From Clostridium sp. CAG:245 (GTDB taxonomy: Bacteria; Bacillota; Clostridia; TANB77; CAG-508): 14,651 bases of DNA. Every line of letters starts with the position of its first letter. Position 1 is the stretch's first letter. Location: positions 1 through 14,651 of the forward strand of contig FR880034.1 in the NCBI GenBank assembly GCA_000435175.1, written 5' to 3'. A program made the translations under genes and the position numbers. Positions 1 through 6,160 of the stretch are shown here, in pieces. The notes beneath the pieces were generated by a model. It saw only the letters and a program-made list of their open reading frames with translations. It made no database searches and had not been told where the DNA came from.

Positions 1-16
1 TAAATAAACAAAAATA

Positions 17-25
17 TGATATAAT
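17..25 (+). promoter_or_regulatory. Extended -10 promoter element upstream of rbgA
   Basis: A perfect TATAAT (20-25) is preceded by TG at 17-18, which gives an extended -10 (TGnTATAAT). Any -35 box would fall at or beyond the left edge of the window and cannot be checked. Transcription would start near 32, leaving a leader of about 70 nt that contains the hairpin at 46-71. Confidence 0.5.
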
Positions 26-45
26 ACTTTCAAGTTAAAAACGAA

Positions 46-71
46 AAACAAATACTTTTAAGTATTTGTTT
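46..71 (+). other. Leader hairpin upstream of rbgA
   Basis: AAACAAATACTT (46-57) is the exact reverse complement of AAGTATTTGTTT (60-71). It forms a stem of 11-12 bp around a TTTA/TT loop, with A-rich sequence before it and T-rich sequence in its 3' arm. It lies between the candidate -10 box and the rbgA start codon. It could be a terminator or attenuator in the leader, the terminator of a gene to the left, or an mRNA-stabilising hairpin. Its stem is almost all A:T, so termination strength is uncertain. Confidence 0.5.
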
Positions 72-100
72 AAATGATAGAATAGAAAGAAGTGAAAAAA

Positions 101-1054
101 ATGGACATGTATCAAAAAAGAAAAATCAGAGCAGAAAAGAAAAATAATGATAGTCAAGAAAGTTTTTCAAAAGTTTCCATTTCGTGGTATCCGGGACATA
201 TGGCTAAAACGATGAAGCAGCTTGAAACTGATTTGAAATTAGTTGATGTAGTAGTAGAAATACTTGATGCAAGAATTCCAGTTTCTAGTCAAAACCCTGA
301 AGCTCAGAAATTAATAAAAAATAAGAAAAAAATTGTTGTGTTAAATAAGTCAGATTTAGCAAATGAAATTGAAAACAAGAAATGGCTTAAATATTTTGAG
401 AAAAAGCAGATACCAGCAATATTATGCAATTCAAACAATGGAGAAGGCGCAAATAAAATAATAAATAAATTAAATGAGATGATGAGTGAAGAGAAAAATA
501 TTGCACAACAAAAAGGTAGAAATAAGATTGTACGTGCAATGATAATAGGAATTCCAAATGTAGGAAAATCATCATTTATAAATAGAGTTTCTAAAAAAAC
601 GTCAATGAGAGTGGGAAATAAACCAGGTGTTACAAAGAACAAGCAGTGGATACGCCTTACAAGCAATGTAGAATTATTAGATACACCAGGTGTGTTGTGG
701 CCTAAAATTGCAAATGAACAAACTGCTTTGAATTTAGCTTATACAGGGACGATAAAAAGTGATATAATAGACGAAGTGGAAATTGCTTACAATTTAGTTA
801 AATTTTTAATAGAAAAATATAGGAAAAACCTAATTGAAAGGTATAAGCTAAATTCGGAAATAGTTGAAAAGATTAATAGTAATGATGAATTAGAAGAAAA
901 TGAAAAAATAGTTGAAATAATGAATTATATAGGAGAAAAAAGAGGAACTGTATCTAAAGGGAATAATATAGATTTAGAAAAAATTTCTAAAATAATATTG
1001 GAAGATTTTAGGACTGGAAATTTAGGAAAAATCACATTAGAAGTGGTAGCTTAA
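101..1054 (+). CDS. rbgA: Ribosome biogenesis GTPase RbgA (YlqF)
   Basis: Circularly permuted GTPase required for late assembly of the 50S ribosomal subunit (family knowledge). Counting from ATG 101 (317 aa), the G motifs appear in permuted order: G4 NKSD at 82-85, G1 GIPNVGKSS at 150-158, then G3 DTPG at 194-197. WYPGHMAK at 29-36 is the hallmark N-terminal motif. Short family members begin almost directly at this motif, so this protein has a basic, Lys/Arg-rich extension of about 26 residues. The C-terminal part is helical and charged, as expected for the rRNA-binding ANTAR-like domain. The start is uncertain: GTG 92, ATG 101 and ATG 107 are in frame, and the only upstream purine tract (AGAAAGAAGTGA) is a weak Shine-Dalgarno. 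The stop codon abuts the mrnC region, so the two are probably co-transcribed. Confidence 0.95.
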   Translation: MDMYQKRKIRAEKKNNDSQESFSKVSISWYPGHMAKTMKQLETDLKLVDVVVEILDARIPVSSQNPEAQKLIKNKKKIVVLNKSDLANEIENKKWLKYFEKKQIPAILCNSNNGEGANKIINKLNEMMSEEKNIAQQKGRNKIVRAMIIGIPNVGKSSFINRVSKKTSMRVGNKPGVTKNKQWIRLTSNVELLDTPGVLWPKIANEQTALNLAYTGTIKSDIIDEVEIAYNLVKFLIEKYRKNLIERYKLNSEIVEKINSNDELEENEKIVEIMNYIGEKRGTVSKGNNIDLEKISKIILEDFRTGNLGKITLEVVA

Positions 1055-1056
1055 AT

Positions 1057-1061
1057 GGAGG
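1057..1061 (+). promoter_or_regulatory. Shine-Dalgarno deciding the mrnC start
   Basis: GGAGG lies 5 nt upstream of ATG 1067. It overlaps codons 1-3 of the alternative ATG 1055 start, which itself has no recognisable ribosome binding site. This favours 1067 as the translation start. Confidence 0.6.
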
Positions 1062-1066
1062 AGAGA

Positions 1067-1465
1067 ATGATTAAATTAATAGAAAGAAAGAGAAACGTGG
1101 CAGAAGTTAATACATTATCACCATTAACATGGGCTTATGTTGGGGATAGTGTATTCGAATTGCTTGTTAGAACACATTTAACAAATACTACAAAATTAAA
1201 ACCTCATATGTTACATATTGAGGCAATAAAATATGTTAAAGCTGATGCACAAGTAAAATTATTACATAAAATTGAAAAAGAATTGAATGACGATGAAAAA
1301 AACATAGTGAGACGAGGAAGAAACGCAGAAAATCATCATGTGCCTAAAAATGCAACTGTAGAAGAATATAGTTATGCGACTGCTTTTGAAGCTTTGATTG
1401 GTTATTTATATTTAACAAAACAAGATGAGAGGCTAAAAGAAATTTTACAAATGTGTATTCAATAA
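1067..1465 (+). CDS. mrnC: Mini-ribonuclease III (MrnC)
   Basis: Small RNase III-type endonuclease without a dsRNA-binding domain. In Bacillus the family matures both ends of 23S rRNA on the 50S precursor (established). From ATG 1067 it is 132 aa, close to the usual length. LSPLTWAYVGDSVFE carries the catalytic Asp (D27), and FEALIGYLYL carries the partner Glu (E108), as in the RNase III signature. RRGRNAE near the middle is also typical. An in-frame ATG lies at 1055, directly after the rbgA stop, but GGAGG at 1057-1061 sits 5 nt before ATG 1067 and favours the later start. It follows rbgA with essentially no gap, so an rbgA-mrnC operon devoted to 50S maturation is inferred. Confidence 0.93.
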   Translation: MIKLIERKRNVAEVNTLSPLTWAYVGDSVFELLVRTHLTNTTKLKPHMLHIEAIKYVKADAQVKLLHKIEKELNDDEKNIVRRGRNAENHHVPKNATVEEYSYATAFEALIGYLYLTKQDERLKEILQMCIQ

Positions 1466-1546
1466 AAATTAAAAAGGAACTTTTTTGATACATTTTTAAT
1501 GTACAAAAATTATTTGAATAAAAATTAAAAAAATGGACTTAACTAG

Positions 1547-1575
1547 TTGACTTGAAGCATAAAAAATGGTATATT
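1547..1575 (+). promoter_or_regulatory. Promoter of tRNA-Glu
   Basis: TTGACT (1547-1552), a 17-bp spacer and TATATT (1570-1575) make a good sigma-A-type promoter. The predicted start near 1582 is about 10 nt before the first base of the mature tRNA. Confidence 0.75.
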
Positions 1576-1592
1576 AAATAAGTGAATTTTAT

Positions 1593-1667
1593 GGCCCCTT
1601 GGTCAAGCGGTTAAGACGCGGCCCTCTCAAGGCCGAATCATGGGTTCGATTCCCGTAGGGGTCACCA
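1593..1667 (+). tRNA. tRNA-Glu (anticodon CUC)
   Basis: A 75-nt cloverleaf folds cleanly. The acceptor is GGCCCCT/AGGGGTC with one G:U pair. The D stem is GTC/GAC. The anticodon stem CGGCC/GGCCG encloses loop CTCTCAA, with anticodon CTC at 1626-1628. The variable loop has 4 nt. The T stem ATGGG/CCCGT encloses TTCGATT. The discriminator is A1664 and the CCA end is encoded (1665-1667). Overall it closely resembles bacterial tRNA-Glu, but the wobble base is C34 rather than the common U34, so it should read GAG only. It is a stand-alone unit with its own promoter and terminator. Confidence 0.97.
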
Positions 1668-1671
1668 GAAT

Positions 1672-1701
1672 AAAGCTATTATTTTAATAGCTTTTATTTT
1701 T
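1672..1701 (+). terminator. Rho-independent terminator after tRNA-Glu
   Basis: AAAGCTATTA (1672-1681) pairs perfectly with TAATAGCTTT (1685-1694) across a TTT loop and is followed by a T-rich tract (TATTTTT). It ends the tRNA transcript a few bases after CCA. Confidence 0.85.
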
Positions 1702-1749
1702 GAAACTTTTGCATATTATGTAATTCTAAATAAAAAAACTGTCGATGAA

Positions 1750-1769
1750 TTACAAACAAAATTTTGTAA
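1750..1769. repeat. Inverted repeat next to the recN promoter
   Basis: TTACAAA (1750-1756) and TTTGTAA (1763-1769) form a perfect 7-bp inverted repeat with a 6-bp spacer. It ends 6 bp upstream of the recN -35 box. It may be an operator or an AT-rich chance palindrome. Confidence 0.35.
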
Positions 1770-1775
1770 AAAGTG

Positions 1776-1804
1776 TTGACAAATGAAAAAATAAAATGTA
1801 GTAT
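1776..1804 (+). promoter_or_regulatory. Promoter of recN
   Basis: A consensus TTGACA (1776-1781) is followed after 17 bp by TAGTAT (1799-1804), a 4/6 match to the -10 consensus. The predicted start near 1811 lies just before the GGAGG at 1823. The promoter overlaps an upstream in-frame GTG (1773), which argues against that GTG being the recN start. Confidence 0.6.
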
Positions 1805-1822
1805 ATATACGAACAAAAATTT

Positions 1823-1827
1823 GGAGG
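1823..1827 (+). promoter_or_regulatory. Shine-Dalgarno deciding the recN start
   Basis: GGAGG lies 8 nt before ATG 1836. The resulting N-terminus, MITTLHIKNIGIIDD, matches the normal start of the RecN family, whereas the 21 extra residues from GTG 1773 have no counterpart. Confidence 0.85.
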
Positions 1828-1835
1828 CTAATAAA

Positions 1836-3461
1836 ATGATTACAACATTACACATAAAAAATATTGGAATAATTGATGATATTGTAATTGATCTAAATAA
1901 AGGATTGAATGTATTAACAGGAGAAACAGGTGCTGGAAAAACATTAATAGTAGACTCTTTAGGGATAATTGCAGGGGGCAGATTTTCAAAAGATATGATA
2001 AGAAGAGGCCAAAATATGTCTTTTGTTGAACTTGCATTATATTTACCGGATAATCCTAATTCAATTGATGGAAATATTGTAGTGTCCAGAGAAATAAATA
2101 CATCTGGAAAAAATTTATGTAAAATAAATGGAAGATTAGTAACTGTAAACGAGTTAAAAAACTTTATGAAGAATATAATAGATATTCATGGACAATATGA
2201 TAATCAAACTCTAATGGATACAGAATTTCATACTAAATATTTAGATAAATTTATTGGCACCAGAATTGCTGAAATACACAAAAAATATGTTGAACTATAT
2301 ACTGAATATATAGAACTAAATAAAATGCTAAAAAATAACTATGGCGATGAGATAGAAAAACAAAGAAAGCTTGATTTATTACAGTATCAATATAAAGAAA
2401 TAAAAGCGGCTAATCTCAAAAATGGAGAAGATGAGCAACTAGAAGAAAAAAGAAAAATAATAATGAGTTCAGAAAAAGTTGCGGAAGCCTTAAATATTGT
2501 TAGTAATAATTTAGAAGGAAATATAATAGATGTAATAAATGATTCTATTAGAGCATTAGAAAAAATCAAAGATGTAAACAGTAAGTATAGTGAAAAATTA
2601 GTAGAAATGAAAAATATATATTATGAAGTACAAGAAGTAGCACGAGATATTTCATCAATGAAAGAAGACATTTATTTTGATGAAAGAGAAAGAAATGAAA
2701 TCGAAGAAAGACTGGATGAAATATATTCACTGAAGAAAAAGTACGGGAATACTATAGAAAAAATATTAGATTATAAGGAAGAACTTGAAAAAGAAATTGA
2801 TAGAATTGAGAATTTAGATGAAGAGAATAGAAAAACAAAAGAAAAAATAGAAAAAATAGTATCCACAATGGAAGAACTATGTAAACAGATAGAAGAATTA
2901 AGAGCAAAGAACTCAAAAATACTGAATGAAAAAATCAATGAAGAACTTGTACAATTAGAGATGAAAAATGCAAGATTCAATGCAAAAGTAATAGAAGATG
3001 GAGAATTTTCGATTAATGGAAAGAGTCATGTTGAATTTGTAATTACAACTAATCTTGGAGAAGAAGAGAAAAAATTAAATAAAATCGCATCTGGTGGAGA
3101 GATGTCTAGAATCATGCTTGCAATAAAAACTGTATTATCAGATATAGATGAAGTTCCGGTTTTAATATTTGATGAAATCGATACAGGAATAAGTGGAAAA
3201 GCAGCAAATTCAGTAGGAAGCAAATTGAAAAAAATAGCAAAAAAACATCAAGTAATAATAGTTACACATTTGGCTACGATTGCGGCTCAAGGGGATTATA
3301 ATTATTACATATATAAAGAAGTTGCTGCAAATAAGACAAATACAAATGTAAAATTACTGAACGAAAGTGAAACAATTAGAGAAATAGCAAGGATAGCATC
3401 AGGAGAAATAACAGAAATATCTTTATCTCATGCTAGAGAACTAAGAAATAAGAATGTATAA
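1836..3461 (+). CDS. recN: DNA repair protein RecN (SMC-like ATPase)
   Basis: SMC-related ATPase that acts early in double-strand break repair and recombination (family knowledge). From ATG 1836 it is 541 aa, slightly below the usual length of about 550-570. Head-domain motifs occur at both ends: Walker A GETGAGKT at 29-36, ABC signature ASGGEMSR at 418-425, Walker B VLIFDEID at 442-449 with catalytic E447, and the switch His in IIVTHLATIAAQGD. Between them lies a long Lys/Glu-rich coiled-coil region, roughly residues 150-370, split by the hinge-like middle typical of RecN. INGRLVTVNELKNF and DIHGQYDNQTL are further family landmarks. It has its own promoter and appears to be a single-gene unit. 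RecN is often SOS-regulated, but only a CGAAC half-site (1810-1814) is present here, so LexA control is not supported. Confidence 0.96.
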   Translation: MITTLHIKNIGIIDDIVIDLNKGLNVLTGETGAGKTLIVDSLGIIAGGRFSKDMIRRGQNMSFVELALYLPDNPNSIDGNIVVSREINTSGKNLCKINGRLVTVNELKNFMKNIIDIHGQYDNQTLMDTEFHTKYLDKFIGTRIAEIHKKYVELYTEYIELNKMLKNNYGDEIEKQRKLDLLQYQYKEIKAANLKNGEDEQLEEKRKIIMSSEKVAEALNIVSNNLEGNIIDVINDSIRALEKIKDVNSKYSEKLVEMKNIYYEVQEVARDISSMKEDIYFDERERNEIEERLDEIYSLKKKYGNTIEKILDYKEELEKEIDRIENLDEENRKTKEKIEKIVSTMEELCKQIEELRAKNSKILNEKINEELVQLEMKNARFNAKVIEDGEFSINGKSHVEFVITTNLGEEEKKLNKIASGGEMSRIMLAIKTVLSDIDEVPVLIFDEIDTGISGKAANSVGSKLKKIAKKHQVIIVTHLATIAAQGDYNYYIYKEVAANKTNTNVKLLNESETIREIARIASGEITEISLSHARELRNKNV

Positions 3462-3517
3462 TAAAAAATAATTAAAAAAAGAATTGAAATAAACTATAAA
3501 ATAAGTATACATAAACG

Positions 3518-3533
3518 TGTAAAAATATTTACA
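3518..3533. repeat. Inverted repeat covering the -35 box of the M50 protease gene
   Basis: TGTAAA-N4-TTTACA is a perfect 6-bp inverted repeat whose right arm is exactly the -35 hexamer. A dimeric repressor bound there would block RNA polymerase. This is inference; such palindromes also arise by chance in AT-rich DNA. Confidence 0.35.
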
Positions 3534-3556
3534 TATTTATTATTCTAGTATATAAT
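3528..3556 (+). promoter_or_regulatory. Promoter of the M50 protease-tsaD-phosphoesterase group
   Basis: TTTACA (3528-3533), a 17-bp spacer and a perfect TATAAT (3551-3556) form a strong sigma-A-type promoter. Transcription should start near 3563, about 23 nt before the start codon, with GAAAGG (3572-3577) as the ribosome binding site. Confidence 0.78.
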
Positions 3557-3585
3557 ATAAACATCAAAAATGAAAGGTAAAAAAT

Positions 3586-4320
3586 ATGTTTAATGTAGAT
3601 AAAAGAATATTATATATCATAATTGCAATTTTTGCTGTAAGCACAATTGTACAATACATACAAAATCCAATGGAATTATTAGCACTTCTTCTTACTCTAC
3701 CGGGAGTAATTGTAGCTATAACATTTCATGAATTTGCACATGCATTTGTGGCAGATAAATTGGGAGATGATACTCCGCGAAGACAAGGTAGATTAAACTT
3801 AAATCCTTTATCGCATATTGATCCAGTTGGTTTTTTTATGTTGATATTTGCTCACTTTGGGTGGGGAAAACCAGTAGAAATTAATCCAACAAATTTTAAT
3901 AGAAAGAGGTCAATGTCAGCACAAGAAGCTATTGTCGCTCTTGCAGGACCTGTAATGAATTTAATAATAGCAATAGTATTAACAATAATATTATTTGCAA
4001 TAAATGCATTTGCATCTACTTTTGTATTTACAACAGTAGGAATGTTAATTTGTTTAACATTACAAATGGCTATTAGTGTAAATATAGGATTAGGAGTATT
4101 CAATTTAATACCATTGCCACCATTAGATGGGTCAAAAATTCTAATGCATTTCCTACCATATAATGCAAAAACATGGTTTGAAAATAACACACAGCTGTTT
4201 TATGTTATATTTATTGTGTTATGGATAACAAATTTAATAAGTTATATAATAAGTCCAGTAATAGGTGTAGTATCAAATGGAATTTATGCTATGGTATCGG
4301 CTCTATTTGGAATTTTTTAG
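3586..4320 (+). CDS. Site-2 protease family (M50) membrane metalloprotease
   Basis: Polytopic membrane protein of 244 aa belonging to the intramembrane zinc metalloprotease family M50. The zinc-binding HEFAH motif at 48-52 lies in a hydrophobic helix. The second active-site motif NLIPLPPLDG at 173-182 supplies the zinc-ligand Asp (D181). RQGRLNLNPLSHIDPVG after HEFAH is characteristic of the small bacterial YwhC-like subgroup. Hydrophobic segments lie roughly at 8-25, 31-55, 102-128, 130-165 and 198-240. There is no PDZ or CBS domain, unlike RseP and SpoIVFB respectively. The substrate cannot be inferred; relatives cleave membrane-embedded regulators or signal-peptide remnants. The stop is 52 nt before the presumed tsaD start, so a shared transcript is likely. 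Confidence 0.92.
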   Translation: MFNVDKRILYIIIAIFAVSTIVQYIQNPMELLALLLTLPGVIVAITFHEFAHAFVADKLGDDTPRRQGRLNLNPLSHIDPVGFFMLIFAHFGWGKPVEINPTNFNRKRSMSAQEAIVALAGPVMNLIIAIVLTIILFAINAFASTFVFTTVGMLICLTLQMAISVNIGLGVFNLIPLPPLDGSKILMHFLPYNAKTWFENNTQLFYVIFIVLWITNLISYIISPVIGVVSNGIYAMVSALFGIF

Positions 4321-4372
4321 TGATAAGATAGAAAGAATAAAGTATATATGCCTTTCAGAAGGGATGAAAAAG

Positions 4373-5366
4373 ATGAAAGATATATTAATAATGCGGAATT
4401 GAATCGAGCTGTGATGAAACATCCGTGTCAATAGTAAAGAATGGAAGAAAAATATTATCAAATGTAATAGATACACAAATAAGTATACATGAAAAATTTG
4501 GGGGTGTTGTACCGGAAATAGCCTCAAGAAATCACGTAGAAGCAATTTCTACTGTAATGAAAAAAGCTGTTGCTGATGCAAATATTAATATAAATGATAT
4601 TGATGCAATAGCATGTACATATGGGCCAGGACTTGTTGGTGCGTTATTAGTTGGAGTGTCATATGCTAAGGCATTAAGTTATGCGTTAAATAAACCTTTG
4701 ATTGCGGTAAATCATATTAAAGGTCATATTGCTGCTAATTATATAACACACGAAAAATTAGAACCACCATTTTTATGTATGATGATGTCAGGGGGCAATA
4801 CGCAAATAATTTTAGTAAAAGACTATAATACGTTTGAGGTTCTTGGAAAAACTAAGGATGACGCCATAGGAGAAGCTTTTGATAAAGTGGCTAGAGTAAT
4901 TGGTCTTGGATACCCGGGAGGTCCTAAAATTGATAAATTAGCACAACAGGGAAAACCTAATATAAATTTGCCTAAGACACATTTTGATAATTTGAATTTT
5001 AGTTTTAGTGGAATAAAAACTGCTGTAATAAATCTAAATCACAATAAACCGGGTATAAATAAAGCGGATTTAGCTGTTAGTTTTGAAAAAACAGTTGCAG
5101 AAATATTAGTTAATCATATAGAAGAGGCAGTAAAAATAACAAATATAAATAAAATTGTATTGGCTGGTGGAGTTTCTGCTAATACATATATAAGAAAAAG
5201 TTTCGATGATTTTGCAATTGAGAAAAATCTGAATATTTATTATCCTGAACTTAAATTATGCACAGATAATGGTGCTATGATAGCATCTGCAGGGTATTAT
5301 GAGTTTATAGGTGGTAATACATCAAATCTTGAGTTAAATGCAATACCAAATTTAACTCTTAGTTAA
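4373..5366 (+). CDS. tsaD: tRNA t6A threonylcarbamoyltransferase TsaD, frameshifted near the 5' end
   Basis: Catalytic subunit that transfers the threonylcarbamoyl group to A37 of ANN-decoding tRNAs, working with TsaB, TsaC and TsaE (established). The main open frame from GTG 4425 (313 aa) has all downstream motifs: GGVVPEIASR, the metal-binding HIKGH (H97/H101 from GTG), MSGGNTQI, AIGEAFDKVAR, LGYPGGPKID, FSFSGIKTA, LAGGVSANT and TDNGAMIA (metal-ligand D281). The first nucleotide-binding motif, GIESSCDETS, is encoded in this frame at 4395-4424, but a TAA at 4389-4391 closes the frame upstream. The natural start, ATG 4373 with AGAAGGG 9 nt before it, is in the other frame and reads MKDILIMRN before TGA at 4400. 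Removing one base near 4391-4397 restores a normal N-terminus and a protein of about 330 aa. A sequencing error or recent mutation is likeliest. Confidence 0.88.
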
Positions 5367-5378
5367 GGAGAATTAATA

Positions 5379-6071
5379 ATGTCAATATATGCAATATCAG
5401 ATTTGCATTTATCATTTAATACAAATAAACCAATGGATATATTTGGTTGGGAAAATTATGAGGAAAGAATAAAGAAAAATTGGTTAGAAAAGGTAAATGA
5501 AAAAGATTTAGTATTGTTACCAGGAGACTTTTCTTGGGAAATGAAATTAGAAAATACATATAAAGATTTTGAATTTATAAATAATTTACCAGGAAAGAAG
5601 CTTTTGTTAAAAGGAAACCATGATTTATGGTGGACTACATTAAAAAAGATGAGGACATTTTTAGAAGAGGAAAATCTAAAAAATATAGACTTTATATATA
5701 ACAATAGTTATGAGTTTGAAAATTACATAATAGCTGGAACTAGAGGCTGGAACTTAATATCGGAAGGTGAAGAAGACAAAAAAATAAAAGAAAGAGAGCT
5801 ATTAAGATTAGAAAATTCTATAAAAAATGGAATAGAAAAGTATGGAAAAGACAAACCAATAATAGTATGTATGCATTATCCTCCTTTATTAAAGGACTTT
5901 AAAAATAGTGAATTTACAAAAATATTGGAAAAATATAATACTAAATATTGTATATATGGTCATTTGCATGGAAAAAGTCATGTTAATGTACTCGAAGGCA
6001 ATATAAATGGTGTTAATTATAAAATGGCTAGCTGTGATTATACTAAATTTGACCTAATAAAAATAGTATAA
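5379..6071 (+). CDS. Metallophosphoesterase (predicted phosphohydrolase)
   Basis: Calcineurin-like metallophosphoesterase of 230 aa with the full set of dinuclear-metal motifs: DLH at 8-10, GDFSW at 49-53, GNHD at 79-82, the lone His in MHYPP (H166), and GHLHG at 194-198. There is no signal peptide or membrane segment, so it is cytoplasmic. The layout resembles the uncharacterised 'predicted phosphohydrolase' family COG1768 (from memory, not searched). The substrate is unknown; possibilities include nucleotides, phospholipid precursors or nucleic acid ends. AAGGAG (5365-5370) overlaps the tsaD stop codon and lies 8 nt before ATG, so translation is probably coupled to tsaD. No clear terminator follows before the tig promoter. 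Confidence 0.88.
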   Translation: MSIYAISDLHLSFNTNKPMDIFGWENYEERIKKNWLEKVNEKDLVLLPGDFSWEMKLENTYKDFEFINNLPGKKLLLKGNHDLWWTTLKKMRTFLEEENLKNIDFIYNNSYEFENYIIAGTRGWNLISEGEEDKKIKERELLRLENSIKNGIEKYGKDKPIIVCMHYPPLLKDFKNSEFTKILEKYNTKYCIYGHLHGKSHVNVLEGNINGVNYKMASCDYTKFDLIKIV

Positions 6072-6091
6072 AAACAAAATCTAAAAAAAGC

Positions 6092-6119
6092 TTGCAATAT
6101 GCACAATTTGTGGTATAAT
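6092..6119 (+). promoter_or_regulatory. Promoter of tig
   Basis: TTGCAA (6092-6097), a 16-bp spacer and a perfect TATAAT (6114-6119) preceded by TGG at 6111-6113 give an extended -10 promoter. Transcription would begin near 6126, 35 nt before the start codon. An inverted repeat (6102-6112) sits in the spacer. Confidence 0.72.
6102..6112. repeat. Small palindrome inside the tig promoter spacer
   Basis: CACAA-T-TTGTG is a perfect 5-bp inverted repeat around one base, located between the -35 and -10 elements. It could be a short operator; a chance occurrence is equally possible. Confidence 0.25.
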
Positions 6120-6160
6120 AAACTAGCAATTTATTGAAAATTAGAAAGGACTTGAATTAA

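Noticed and set aside
1481..1510. Terminator after mrnC
   Set aside because: TACATT-TTT-AATGTA (1489-1503) is only a 6-bp A/T-rich hairpin and is followed by CAAAAAT rather than a T-run.
1810..1819. LexA/SOS box upstream of recN
   Set aside because: Only the half-site CGAAC is present. The second arm expected in a Firmicute box (GTTCG at 4-bp spacing) is missing.
1773..1835. Upstream in-frame GTG as the recN start (21 extra residues)
   Set aside because: The stretch overlaps the recN promoter, has no ribosome binding site, and adds residues that precede the normal RecN N-terminus. GGAGG 8 nt before ATG 1836 is decisive.
4397..4403. RF2-like programmed +1 frameshift at AAT TGA in tsaD
   Set aside because: The shift would give MKDILIMRN joined to ESSCDET, replacing the conserved Gly-Ile of the phosphate-binding motif. 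There is no RF2-type slippery CTT TGA or upstream Shine-Dalgarno-like stimulator. A simple indel explains the data better.
4373..4425. TGA recoding as the explanation of the broken tsaD start
   Set aside because: Reading through TGA at 4400 continues in a frame that encodes no TsaD-like sequence and meets further TGAs. The homologous protein is in the other frame.
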